The notes under the pieces are model-generated. The model was given only the letters and a program-made list of their open reading frames with translations. It did not search any database and had not been told where the DNA came from. Shown one piece after another: positions 45,961-58,060 of a DNA stretch of 64,000 nucleotides; the first letter of the stretch is position 1, and each line of letters begins with the position of its first letter. This stretch comes from Anthoceros angustus. Lineage: Eukaryota > Streptophyta > Anthocerotopsida > Anthocerotales > Anthocerotaceae. The DNA is taken from contig MU008165.1 in assembly GCA_010909165.1 (NCBI GenBank), forward strand, positions 310,001 to 374,000, read 5' to 3'. The translations under genes were made by a program, and so were the position numbers.

Positions 45961-46413
45961 AATGTGTTGTTCAAGCACAGGACCTCGACAGCGGGCCTTC
46001 TGTGTATACTAATTTCCTTACACTGCTGCACTGGGAGGCCTGCTTGTTTGCCACCGACTGACTCCCTAAGATGGAGGTGAGACGGAGCTGCTGGTTGAAT
46101 CCCTGTACACCCACCAATTTTGTTCAATCCACAAGGGATCCGGTTGCCATACTGTGGCCAGCTTACACGCACGGTCTTGGATGATGAGACGCATGGCAAT
46201 CCCATTTGAAAGGGCTGCAGAAAGAGCGCTGGCTCAACAAGGGAGTTTTGGCATCACTTCTGACTGTCTGCTGCCTAAAGGTTGCACATTGGTTGCTTCA
46301 TTGGCAGTGTGATTCCAACGATGTGGTCCAACGGAGACACTTGCTTGTCCATAGCAAACTACAATAGGCTGCTGGAGAATCTTGAAGCACCTCGTGCTCC
46401 CGCAAAAATAAGC

Positions 46414-49400
46414 TCATGTAGCCTGGGGCTCAATACTCGCAAGGAAAATTTGGGAAGGCTGGGCTGTCCTGTGGGAGGTAGAGTCGGACATAACCTCGGA
46501 CGTGAGATTTAGGGGGACGTTGTCGCTGAACGCCTCACCGCTAGACTGGCCCGATTCTCCTCGTCGTTCTCTGGACTCCAGTTCCAGAGTTTGGGCAAGC
46601 TCGCTCACCACTCTGCTCATACCAGGTCTGGCAGAAGGAGCAGGTGGCACGCACCTCATGGCTATGTCGGCAAACCTCCACAACGACTCTACCTTGCAGT
46701 TACCTCGCAGAGCCGGATCCACCACTGGTAACAAACTTCCAGTGTTCAAAGCGGCTCTCACCTGCCAAATCAACTTGGCACACAACCATGACTTCCTGCT
46801 GTAGATCTTCGACATGCAGGCAAGAGAAGGTAGGACTCTCACCCTTTCGACGATGGGACCTTCTTGTGAAATGGGCGGCTGTCCACACAAGATCTCCAAC
46901 AACACCACTCCAAAACTGTACACATCGCTCTTGTCGGTGAGCATGCCAGTTGTGTAGTACCTGTGAACACGCCCACCATTACCAGCCGCAGAGGGTTTCC
47001 ATGCCAGGACTTGTGCAACATACATGCTTGTAGAGTGGGTGAGAAAACAACTCACTCAGGATCCAGGTATCCTAGCGTGCCCTTCACCATGGTCTGAACG
47101 GGAATTTTTCCATCCACTGTGAGCTTGGACAACCCGAAGTCCGCCACTTTGGCTTCTAATTTGCTATTCAGGAGGATGTTGCTGCTCTTGACATCCCTGT
47201 GGAAGATTGCTGGGTTGCAACCATGGTGCAAATATTCCAGACCTGCCCACCGACAGCAAGTCAGTACCTCTTATCTTCCACTAGGATGTAAGGCAAGGCC
47301 AGCGGGACGATTTGGACAGTCAACTGGAGTTACCTCTACCAGAGTCCAGGGCTATCTGCAGTCTCTGTGTCCAGTTCAGTGGAGAGTCCTGTGCGTCTTT
47401 GCTACCTGCAAGCCGTTGAGTGCACAGCACGAGTACAATGAGCTCACAGCATTTGAGGGACTGAGTTGGGAGATCGTCAGTGTTGGAAATTGGAATCCGA
47501 AGGAAAGGAGAAAAGATAGTTTATGGGTGAGGGCCAAAACTGGGAACTACCATACAAGCGGGCTCGAAGATCTCCTCCAGACATAAACTCATACAGAAGA
47601 ATGAGTTCCTTTCCTTCCTGACAGTACCCAACAAGTGACACCAGTTTTTTGTAGTGCACCGTTGACAGAAGATCGATCTAGGGAACAACCACCAGCAAAC
47701 CGTCAGGCCTACAACAACGCCCTCCCGGGAAGGCATCTTCAAAGCAATTCAAGCTTTAGTCCGAGACTCCAAGATGTGTGCAACATATGGAATGAAAGGG
47801 ACACCAGTCTGGAATGCCTACCTCATTGGCGAACTCGGACAACCCTTGCCGGGATTTTTCGGACATGACTTTTACGGCAACTTCACGGCCCTCGAGCAGC
47901 CCATAATACACTGGCCCAAAGCCGCCCTCCCCAATTTTCCTTGCAAAATTGTTTGTAGCTTCCCTAACAGTGCTTAGAGCATATGGCTGACCTTTTCTAG
48001 CAGGATGATGGGTCGACCTGGTCGGTTTCTTCCGGCAGCAGAACCAAAGGACGAGGGAAACTACGGAAAGGAGGACCAAGACACCTCCCACAACGCCACC
48101 AATAACCGGCCCAATGGAACTTTTGCTGTTGGGCTTAGTGCCGGGTGGTGAGCAAACTGCATTCCCGTAAGGAACACACTGAAGCTGAAGATTACCAGAA
48201 TACCTACAACAGAACAGCCAACCTGAACATGAACTGGGCTTTCATGTTTTCACAAGTGCAATTGAGAAGAGTAGCAAGCTGCTTAGGGGTTGAAACTGTG
48301 ACACTCGTTAGCCTTCACCTGAAGTCACTGATCTTGGTGATGTAGGTGGCAGGGAAGAGGCCATTCAAGTTGTTGTTACTGACATCCCTGGACCACGGCG
48401 GAAGCTCGTTTCAAGATCAACATGCCAAACTCATGATAACACAAGATATAAATGCATACGCAGACATTCCAGATGCGCACGAAGTCCAGATCGCACTTAC
48501 AAAGTTTTCAAAGAAGAAAGCTGTGCGACCCAAGTGGGCAAAGGGCCAGAGAATTGGTTGTCAGATAGGTTCCTGTCAGTTGCAACCAGACACCCAACAT
48601 CAGTTGGGGCAGTACTCAAACGCAAGCAGCACGCCCTCATCATGATCGCTTGCACAACTATATATCAAGCTCCGGGACCCAGTTCCCTTCGCCTGCTGTC
48701 ATGCAAACTGAGTTGCCAGGGTCACAGGGGCATGGACTACAGGTTTTGAAGAGCTGCCAGGCCTGAAATGGCTGTCGGAATCGGGCCGCTGAGTCCCTTG
48801 CCCGAGAGATCCCTGCAAACATTGGCAACACGTACACAGTCAATTGCTGTCTTGTGTACAACTGACATGCCTGCAAGCCAACATGTGCTGGGTAGAACTT
48901 CACAAGGCTGTCACTGCATTGTCGGTACAGAGGATTTCAGCCCAAGGCACAGGATTGCACGGATCCCCCGTCCACCGACTGTAGTTCAAAGCCAGCTTTA
49001 ACCCAGCCAGCGCAGTGACTGCAATCAAGCACCCACATAGTTAGCAGAAAAAGCCATGGAAACAACCAAACAGGGGACCTTCTCCAGGAACTCACCATCG
49101 CTCGCATTTGTAGGTGATCCCAGTGGGATGATCTGATACACCTCGACTGCGTTTACAATCGGGGGCAGGTCCGTGTGGGCATCAGGAACCAAAGTGAACG
49201 CCAGTGAGGGGGTAGTCTCAGGAACAGTGTAGTTCGTTACTCCAAACTCGTAAACATAGAGCGGGGGAACAAGAGCTGTGAGATTGAGAACATAGCCCCC
49301 TGGACTCGTGTAGTTGAAATTCGGCACGAGGTCCATTACACGGCTGCAAAACCCCAAACCGGGCATGAGCTGCCAGAAATATTAATGGCCATGAGGTGAA

Positions 49401-50712
49401 GAAGAAAACAAAGCAGGGAATGGTCCGAGCTGAAGTCACCTGAGTCCCGAGGTCCTAGTATTGTTGATCTCGGCAAAGAAAACAAAGGCATAAACTTGAG
49501 GAGAGGGGTTGTTGTAGACCTCCAGAGTGACGGAGTAGTTGAGAAGATTGGGATCCGTGATGGCTGACTGCATGACAATGGGGGGAGGGTGGTCTGCCTG
49601 ATAGTTCCCATCGTAGACAATCTGGGTAGGAGAGTAAGGATACCCAGGTGTAAAAATGCTCGTGTAAGTGTCACCAGCGCTCCTTGCCAAGGGCGGCCAT
49701 ATCCGATCAAAGTCATCTTCAGGATACCTGCATTACGCAAACAAAGGCTCCACGTCATGCCAGGGCCCATGAATTGAGGTGCACATTGGTCGGACCTTCA
49801 TGGACAGAGAGACAGATAGATATCCAACCTGTACGTGGTCACCTGCTCCCCAAAGTTGCGGCGGATGAGCAGGGGCATGATGTTGGTGTCCGGCGTCATT
49901 GTGGCGATATACGCGTCGCGATTGATGGGCCTGAGCTCCAGGGTGTTGATGAAGGGGTCGCTGCTGTCGGTGCGGATCAAGCAGACGCTGATGTGGGGCT
50001 TGGTAGTGATGAGCAGGACCTCGTACGTGGAGGACGTATTGGGAGTGGTGTCAATGGTGACGTGCGTCCAGAAAGTCTCCTCCACAGCAAGCTGCCGCCA
50101 TAGCACCATGCATATCACACTCTCCGGCCTGTCCAGAAACCAGAAATGCAGCGGAATCCGAAGGCGAATTCAGGTAAACGGAGGCAGCAGTACCAGTACC
50201 TCGAAGTTGATCCCGGATGCGGGCACCGACGTAGTGTAGCCCCCGAAGTAGAACCAGGCTCGCACCAGGTACTGCATGTTGAGTAAGGCGGGGATGTCGT
50301 AGCAGTTCTTGGTGGGCGATGATGCCGCAGGGAAGTACCGGAGCGTGGTGAGATCCGACACAACGGCATCTCCGGTGGACGCGGCCACGCCCGTGGAGAT
50401 GAGGTGTGCGTCGCTCTGGAACGTGAGATTCGTGTAAGCATTCAGGTACGCGGATCCCACGGGCGCGCCGCAGTCGATGTTGATGAATCCTGCACACGCG
50501 CATTCCGGCATCCAGGTGCTGGATATCTAATTCGGAGGCAAAGTTCCAGGCAGCAGCAGCTGCTGGAGCTGCAGCGCGCACTCACCTGTGCTGATGTTTG
50601 CATGCGCAATGTGGTGTAGGCTCTGCAGGAGCACCATCCCCACAACCCCTAGCAGGCACATCCTCCCAATTCCAGCGCGGGATTCCATCGCCTGGGACTG
50701 GGAGAAGGCCAT
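46414..50712 (-). CDS. Malectin-like/LRR receptor kinase, copy 3 (complete)
   Basis: Plasma-membrane receptor kinase of the LRR-I type (closest remembered relatives: Arabidopsis At1g67720/At2g37050). Exons: 50712-50586, 50489-50200, 50091-49829, 49727-49440, 49343-49096, 49018-48904, 48812-48741, 48572-48501, 48387-48319, 48203-47822, 47677-47551, 47405-47334, 47242-47056, 46960-46843, 46773-46414. They sum to 2790 nt, 929 residues, with all phases closing. Signal peptide 1-38, malectin-like about 43-400, LRR cap [10 protein letters not shown] then about three LRRs (405-514), transmembrane about 550-571. Kinase: GEGGFG 606-611, Lys626, Glu642, HRD 723-725, DFG 743-745, SDVYSFG. LRR exons 7 and 8 are 72 nt each. 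The linker before the membrane lacks 27 residues (PPPTGTT-type) present in the other copies. The upstream ATG at 50748 is an alternative start. Confidence 0.88.
46774..46842 (-). other. Intron 14 of copy 3, multiple of three and open
   Basis: This intron is 69 nt and has no stop in frame. In copy 4 it is 71 nt, because CACACACA became CACACA here. Retention in copy 3 would add 23 residues in the kinase C-lobe without a frameshift. In the other copies retention shifts the frame. Confidence 0.6.
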
Positions 50713-50769
50713 CGTCACGCCGCACAAGAACACCATCTCCAGCCTCATCCTTGTCTTGACTTTGTCCTA

Positions 50770-51712
50770 AAGCCCTCCGGGCCATGAGGAAAAGGGGGCC
50801 CTCCCCGGGCCCCCCCCGGCCCGAATCAGCCTGCTTCCTTATGTCGGAAACACAGCTGTCACGTATGTCATATTTCCCGGACTGCAACTATAAATCGTTA
50901 ATCTAATGAGAGATCTTCGTACGATTCAGCACGACCAGGACTAGTTCAAATCACATTACGATATGTAAAAGCGCCGCCTCGTCAAGGGGCCCGGCGCGCT
51001 CGGCAAGTCAACTTAACGGAACGCATACGTAAAAACTAAGAGAATATTACTCAATAATGGTATTTATCAATTTATATAGTAAAAAGTACATAGAGAATGG
51101 ATGAAAAAATAGAGAAGGGATCAAAAATATATAATGGGATAGAGAATATAGTATAATGGTAAAATAAGATAGCTAATAGCTACTTAGTATACTTCATTAC
51201 AGGTAATGGAAGAAATCATTGGAAGGAATCTACTTCAAATTATTTTGATCTCAGTAATTCAATTATTATGCAGTTAATTATTTATAATGCGTTATATTTT
51301 TCATGCCTATGCATAATATACATGAGAATTGTGAGGAAGTTGTTCCTTATTACTTGTATATCTCGGATCGGAATGAAAATTAGTTAATGATATTTTGTTT
51401 TTATTTTCAGATCATGAAGTTCACTGAATGATTAGCAACAAATCTTGGCTTGTGCCTCGATCTCAAGACAACACAAGAAAACAAAAAACTCACATTTATA
51501 CGTGATGTTCAAAGTAATTGGACAGTTGTTAAAAACTCGGGATATCATTTTGGAGATAGGAGTATCCAATTGGGGCTAGTCACTCCTATCATACTTGGAT
51601 AAAACTCATTTACCTCGGGACTTAATTTATTTTCCTCTGGACTCCGTGACAAGGGGTCATCCGCTTCTGGAATAATTTGCTTGCAGAAGATACTATGTAC
51701 CTGCTTATCGTG
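50770..51712. promoter_or_regulatory. Conserved 5' region of copy 3
   Basis: Counterpart of 38640-39595 with the same GC-rich block and TTGACT W-box-like site (51006-51011 on the gene strand). Confidence 0.4.
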
Positions 51713-51724
51713 CTCCAAAAAAAA
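51713..51724. other. Empty site of the LINE at 39596-41292
   Basis: Here CGTGCTCC runs straight into AAAAAAAACAAACATGAATA. In the previous unit the same two flanks are separated by 1697 bp of LINE. Confidence 0.75.
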
Positions 51725-52788
51725 CAAACATGAATAGAATGTGAAACTTAAACTTAATGTCCATAATAGAATGTAAAACTTAGACTTAATGTCCATAATA
51801 GAATGTGAAACTTAGACTTGAAGTAAACTTAAACAAACTTGACCAAAACAAATGGACATGCTTACCAAAACAGGAGTCACATCATCGCTTTGAATAGCCA
51901 GTGAGTTCTTTTCCATCTCCAATTGTTTTAGCCTATACTAAGAAATACAAGCATCATAATACATTCTCTCTTTTGCCGTTAGACGCTGAATTTCCAAAGC
52001 CTTCTATCTTTGCTTCTCCTAAAGAATCTGGACAGATCTTTGTCGCTGCTTGACAACCCTGTACTCTTTCTCCCGTTGAAGACAAATAACCACTAAAGTT
52101 TTCTCAAATTCAACTGTAAAATCCTTGTCCAACTCCTTCAAAACCTTCTCCACTCTAGAGGTGCAACCCCAACATCTGCATTGGGAGGAGCTTCCTGAAG
52201 AGCGAAGCCAGGTACGTACCCTAACCCTAGGTCGTTGCGATCGCCAAGAACTCATCGTTCCGCCAGATTTCTTCCACCGGCCGCACCCCGCCAAACAGCA
52301 GATCCGTTATCGGACTGCGCCACTAGCCGAACCAACTCCGTCACGCCGCCCGGCCGAACTATCCCGCCAAGCAGCGGATCCCTAATTGGGCTACGCCGCA
52401 CGAATTATGCCGCCCGACTGGACCAACCCGCCCATGCATACTTCAACTGACCTACTCTGGCAAGCTTCCCTTTAGTGGACCACATCCCCCCTCGCCGGAT
52501 TACCCATCTCGACGGACCAGCCTAGCACTCGTCGGACATAGGAATGAAAATTCACTCTTAGTATCTAGCTGCACTTGAGGGCCTGCTCCCCGGAAATTAG
52601 ATTTCTGCGAGCAAGCCTTGGCAACATAGACAACCATGACATCAAAAGATACAGGAATTGTAATCCCAACCACGGATGCTACCCCTCTTTCTGTGACTGG
52701 AACATACTTAGTAATTTCCCTCAAACCTCAATCAACCAATACTACATGCCTTGTGTCCAAATGCTTCCTCCTTTATGCAAATAACAGA
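51725..52788. other. Spacer with coiled-coil remnant copy 3
   Basis: 51860-52170 (minus) repeats VEKVLKELDKDFTVEFEKTL and KEYRVVKQRQRSVQIL. 52200-52470 repeats the GC-rich text CCGGCCGCACCCCGCCAA. 52480-52788 is unassigned. Confidence 0.45.
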
Positions 52789-54989
52789 GTCTGTTTAGAA
52801 AGGGGTTTCTCCTGAAACCCCTTTTTGCACACGGACGTGGCCGGACCCCTTTTTGCACTTGAAAAAATCCGCACTATAATCAGCCTTTTTGGTATTTCTC
52901 TGCAAACATGTCACCCGCAACCTTTGAATAATTGTTTTGATACACGTTATTTGATATTGTAGATTGCAAGTACATGGCAAAAACCTAAAGTCCCATTCTC
53001 GTTGGGCTTTTTCTTTCAAACTGGACCCAGAATTGGCGCGCGAACTTATGCGCGCACTTATGCGCGCACTTACATCTAAATGCTTCCAACATCCGCAATC
53101 ATTGCGTGTTGGACGATACAAACGCTTAGAGTTTTAGGGCTTGTTAGACTCTGCGCAAACTTGTTTGCGCACCAACCTTTCATTCATACCTCAATCCTAA
53201 GACTATACTCGCCCGAGAATTTTACAGACTTTGTTTCTTACACATTGGGACAATAATATCTTCTGACTGATGTTCTTGATCCACATGCGGCGAGAATGAG
53301 AGTGGCATGGTCTGCACTTGGAGCTGGGCCCACGCCAAACGTCTCAAGATTCAAAAGATGCAAAAGGTTCTCACTACTAGTTCAAAGTTTTAACCACTAG
53401 AAAAAAGATGAGGGTTAAGTAAAGATAAGAACATATCCACATTAGGGAGGTGCACAAAAAAGGTTGAAAACGTCGAAAGGAACCCTTTAAAACAACAAAA
53501 ATATCAAAATAAATTCCAAAAAATTCCAAAAATTGTCAAAATTTTAGGGCAAGTACGCATACTTGCCTCAAAAAACTGGACTTTTTTGTGATTTTTTAAG
53601 GGGTTTTAAGGGTTTTTTAGACTTTTTGCTCTTTTTTTCTTTGGATGAACCATCTGAATGCACTAGGAGGCATGAACCATATGGGTTCATGCTCCTAGGC
53701 CCTTGTTCACCTTGGGTGCGCGCACAAGTGAGCGCACCGGCCCCTGCCCCGGTGCGCGCACAAGTGAGCGCACCGGCCCCTGCCCCGGTGCGCGCACAAG
53801 TGAGCGCACCGGCCCCTGCCCCTGCTCGGTGCGCACAAGTGAGCGCACCGGCCCCTGCTCGGTGCGCACAAGTGCGCGCGCGCACCTGCCCCTGCCCCTG
53901 CGCGCACAAGTGAGCGCACCGGCCCCTGCCCCAGTGCGCGCACAAGTGCGCGCACCTGCCCCTGCCCCGGTGCGCGCACTTATGCGCGCACCGGCCCCTG
54001 CCCCTAGTACATGCACTTGTTCACCCAGCTGGGCGGCCCTGGCATGTTTGATGATAACCGGGTACTAGGTCACCGCCGAAAGAGACGGAAACACCGTAAA
54101 GGATAAAAAGGGGATAGGGTGTTCTTCGTCGCATTAGGAAATACGATAGATATATGAGAGCGGTCTAGGTGAACCTCCGCCGATGTTTACTACTTGTTAT
54201 TTTGTTGGGAGTTCAAGACATCCTCGGACCTCAAAAAGGACATGTTTCCCATTAGAATATTATTTTTGCATTCTTTTGCACATTGCGTGCACAAGTTTGA
54301 TAGCGTTGTTTAGACGCCAAGACTTATGCGCCTAGGCCCCTAGTACATGCACTTGTTCACCTTGGGGTACGGTATACAAAACCACACAAAATGCGAAATA
54401 ATTATTTTTGAAAAATAAGGTTCAACATAAATATTTATATTTTTCAAAATTTCAACATTTACAAAAAATAATTTGATCAGATTTCAATATTTATTAAAAT
54501 ACATAGGTATATATATATAACTAATAGATATGTATAGACGTCCCCTAAATAGGCCCTAATTTTCCACACAAACCCTAGTTTTCTTATTTTCGGCATCATA
54601 AACTCATAAATTTTTACCTATTCAACATTTTAAGTATAATAATTTCTGGATTTTCAACTTTTACCAATTTTAATTAATTAACGTCGAATCACCCCTTGGG
54701 GTACGGTATACAAAAACATACAAAACCACACAAAATGCAGAAACTACGGACATGACGAAATTATGGAACAATGAGCTCACTAGCCCTTCATCACACCGAC
54801 TAAATTGCCATGAACCTGAGTACAAGGCGCCAATGCGGTGTAAATGACTCGACAGGAAGTGGTGCCGGAGCCGAGAATGCCCGAAATCGATGGATGAACA
54901 CCTATAAAAACCAACAAAAACCAAACCAACTTAGGTTGGGATTTTTTCCAAAACCCCTTTTGACAGGAGAAACCCCTTTCTAAACAGAC
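52789..54989. mobile_element. Non-autonomous TIR DNA transposon, copy B
   Basis: The TIRs are 52789-52814 and 54964-54989 (GTCTGTTTAGAAAGGGGTTT then CTCCTG). The internal order is as in copy A (2104-4069). Copy B has an extra AT-rich segment of about 0.3 kb (54380-54690) bracketed by GGGGTACGGTATACAAAA on both sides. The left end again has the AAAGGGGTTTC/GAAACCCCTTT fold. No transposase frame. It is inserted in the spacer between receptor-kinase copies 3 and 4. Confidence 0.72.
53717..54010. repeat. 36-bp GC-rich minisatellite in element B
   Basis: The unit is GCGCACAAGTGAGCGCACCG followed by GCCCCTGCCCCGGTGC. There are about three perfect units, then degenerate ones. The open frames of 90-125 codons on both strands are artefacts. 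Confidence 0.85.
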
Positions 54990-55184
54990 ATAAGAAAAGA
55001 TGCTAACCAGAGAGCTAACATCTTGCAAACCTCCTACAAGGCTTCTCAATAGACTTAATAGGCACTAAAAAAGTACCCTCGTTGTTAATCATGACACCAT
55101 CCACAACACCGTCATCATTAGGGCATTTCCCAACAACATGCCTGTAGGCGGAAATAATCCTCTTCCTGGTGTGGGGCTCTGACA

Positions 55185-55260
55185 GAACTTCATTAAGAGA
55201 CTTGGACTTCTTAGATTTTCCCTCTATTTCACTCCAAAGAATCTTCTTAGGAGGCATCTG
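55185..55260 (-). pseudogene. Exon-like fragment MPPKKILW, copy 1
   Basis: After a good acceptor (TTGATCTTCAG) the minus strand reads MPPKKILWSEIEGKSKKSKS, then LNEVLSEPHTRKRIISAYRH and continues open to about 55015. A second copy is at 56570-56760. The family is not recognised. It may belong to the same broken spacer gene as the coiled-coil remnants. Confidence 0.35.
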
Positions 55261-56569
55261 AAGATCAACAGAAATGATTAGTGTCAGAACTAAAACTATT
55301 ATCAAAAAAGGAGAAGGGTATCCTCAGACATTAGACACACACAAGCATCACATACACAAGACTGTTACCTTGGAAATGTTTGAATAGAGAAGGGGCCTGC
55401 TAGACAGACTTCATGCTTCCGAATTAGAGCAGAAATTGAAAAGACTAACATTTTAACTAGCAACTGGTAAACCAAAAGGGATTAAACCCTTCCCACCAAG
55501 GAAACGAGAAAATCATGAATGTAAAACATGAAAAATGATCATCGGAAGGATAAATTCTGCCCCTACAGCCCACCAATGAAAAATTAAAAACAAAAATTGA
55601 GTATGGAATATTGAATGAAAAGACAAAAACACACTTAGCCATATCAAACTAAGAGAAAAGAGGAAGCCAACAAGATTTAGCAAACAGGCTGGGAACTGCA
55701 AATCACAATAAAAAAAATTATAGGCCTTTATAGAATCAACAACACTGTGAAAACTAACTGCTATGAACCAAGGAATAACCTACACATTGCACAAGCGAAA
55801 TCAAATCAGGAAAAGAAATTCCAAGTCCACAATGACAGACCAATAATACAAGAAAAACCCATATAATAGAGACATCAAAAAGCACCTTGCAGAGCCAAGG
55901 TCAGATTATGAGAGTTTATTAGCAATAGACCAAATGAGTTAAAACATAAAAAAAGCTGTCCTAAAAAAATATGGCTATAGGTAGCATGTCTACACATTAG
56001 AAACACGTGCATGCGGACTAAAAGCGAACACATTCCACCAAATACTCAATGTGAGCGGCAAGGAAGTGAACATCACACAACAACCTACAAACAACACTCA
56101 CATGCACGCTGCAGAGCTAAACAACGAGAACCGATATACCTGAAAATGAATAGTCACTCAGGAAGCTTGACTTAGACCTTCACTAACATAAACAAAGAAA
56201 CATAAACATTAGAAATGAAGGTAGGAACAGCATAAGAAAAAGGCGTAAGTGAAAGTCAAAATTAAGCATTAACCAATAAAGCCACACCGCTAGGGCTGGG
56301 AAAAAACAATCAAGAAAAAGATGCTAACCACAGAGAGCTAACATCTTGCATAACAAACGAAAGATAAAAGACATGACCGGATATGCAACACATTGGAAAA
56401 GCCAACTGTAAACCAGAAAGCTTCATGAACTCAAGGGAAGAGCAAAACCTAGAAGAATCACCTCAGATACAACCTCCGCTGCATCGCCGCATGAGCAAAG
56501 AAACAAATCGGTCGTGAACGCCACAACGCACCATGAAAGGGCACCAAAAGATAAACCCTAGGCCTAAAA

Positions 56570-56763
56570 CTAAAAAGTACCCTCGTTGTTAATCATGACA
56601 CCATCCACAACACCGTCATCATTAGGGCATTTCCCAACAACATGCCTGTAGGCGGAAATAATCCTCTTCCTGGTGTGGGGCTCTGACAGAACTTCATTAA
56701 GAGACTTGGACTTCTTAGATTTTCCCTCTATTTCACTCCAAAGAATCTTCTTAGGAGGCATCT
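56570..56763 (-). pseudogene. Exon-like fragment MPPKKILW, copy 2
   Basis: Duplicate of the fragment at 55015-55260 with the same acceptor-like ATCTTGAG/ATG context, cut off by the duplication junction. Confidence 0.35.
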
Positions 56764-57946
56764 CAAGATCAACAGAAATGATTAGTGTCAGAACTAAAAC
56801 TATTATCAAAAAAGGAGAAGGGTATCCTCAGACATTAGACACACACAAGCATCACATACACAAGACTGTTACCTTGGAAATGTTTGAATAGAGAAGGGCC
56901 TGCTAGATGACTTCATGCTTCCGAATTAGATTGAAAAGACTAACATTTTAACTAGCAACTGTAAACCAAAAGGATTAAACCCTTCCCACCAAGGAAGCAG
57001 AAAATCATGAATGTAAAACATGAAAATGATCATCGGAAGGATAAATTCTGCCCCTACAGCCCACCAATGAAAAATTAAAAACAAAAATTGAGTATGGAAT
57101 ATTGAATGAAAAGACAAAAACACACTTAGCCATATCAAACTAAGAGAAAAGAGGAAGCCAACAAGATTTAGCAAACAGCTGGAACTGCAAATCACAATAA
57201 AAAATTATAGGCCTTTATAGAATCAACAACACCGTGAAAACTAACTATGAACCAAGGAATAACCTACATTGCACAAGCGAAATCAAATCGGAAAAGAAAT
57301 TCCAAGTCCACAATGACCAATAATACAAGAAAAACCCATATAATAGAGACATCAAAAAGCACCTTGCAGAGCCAAGGTCAGATTATGAGAGTTTATTAGC
57401 AATAGACCAAATGAGTTAAAACATAAAAAAAGCTGTCCTAAAAAAATATGGCTATAGGTAGCATGTCTACACATTAGAAACACGTGCATGCAGACTAAAA
57501 ACTGAACACATTCCACCAAATACTCAATGTGAGCGGCAAGGAAGTGAACATCACACAACAACCTACAAACAACACTCACATGCACGCTGCAGAGCTAAAC
57601 AACGAGAACCGATATACCTGAAAATGAATAGTCACTCAGGAAGCTTGACTTAGACCTTCACTAACATAAACAAAGAAACATAAACATTAGAAATGAAGGT
57701 AGGAACAGCACATAAGAAAAAAGCTGTAAGTGAAAGTCAAAAATTAAGCATTAACCAGCAATAAAGCCACACCGCTAGGGCTGGGAAAAAACAATCAAGA
57801 AAAAGATGCTAACCACAGAGAGCTAACATCTTGCATAACAAACGAAAGATAAAAGACATGACCGGATATGCAACACATTGGAAAAGCCAACTGTAAACCA
57901 GAAAGCTTCATGAACTCAAGGGAAGAGCAAAACCTAGAAGAATCAC

Positions 57947-58057
57947 CTCGCAGATACAACCTCCGCTCGTGCACTGCTTCGCTGCATGAGCAAAGAAACA
58001 AATCGGTCGTGAACGCCACAACGCACCATGAAAGGGCACCAAAAGATAAACCCTAGG
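57947..58057 (-). other. Telo-box and possible first exon of a spacer gene
   Basis: On the minus strand a telo-box (TAGGGTTTA, 58047-58055) precedes an ATG at 58029. The frame MVRCGVHDRFVSLLMQRSSA runs to a donor-like GAG/GTGATT at 57947. Telo-boxes mark many plant 5' leaders. The downstream gene looks broken. Confidence 0.35.
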
Positions 58058-58060
58058 CCC

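Larger units (their letters stand above)
55068..58060. repeat. Tandem duplication of about 1.5 kb
   Basis: AAGTACCCTCGTTGTTAATC at 55073 recurs at 56576, and CACCGCTAGGGCTGGGAAAA recurs about 1.49 kb apart. The second copy lacks many 1-4 bp bits present in the first. It is related to 43900-44530 in the previous unit. Confidence 0.8.

Noticed and set aside
46801-46810. Copy-3 2-bp loss taken at first as a kinase frameshift
   Set aside because: Alignment to relatives places the acceptor after GTGTGCCAAG, so the loss is in intron 14 and the coding phase is kept.
47270-47280. T loss near CCTCTTATC in copy 3 as a coding lesion
   Set aside because: It lies in the intron before GLEYLHHG.
53563-54068. 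Overlapping frames of 90-125 codons on both strands, Arg/Ala/Gly/Cys-rich
   Set aside because: Produced by the 36-bp GC minisatellite; all six frames are open there.
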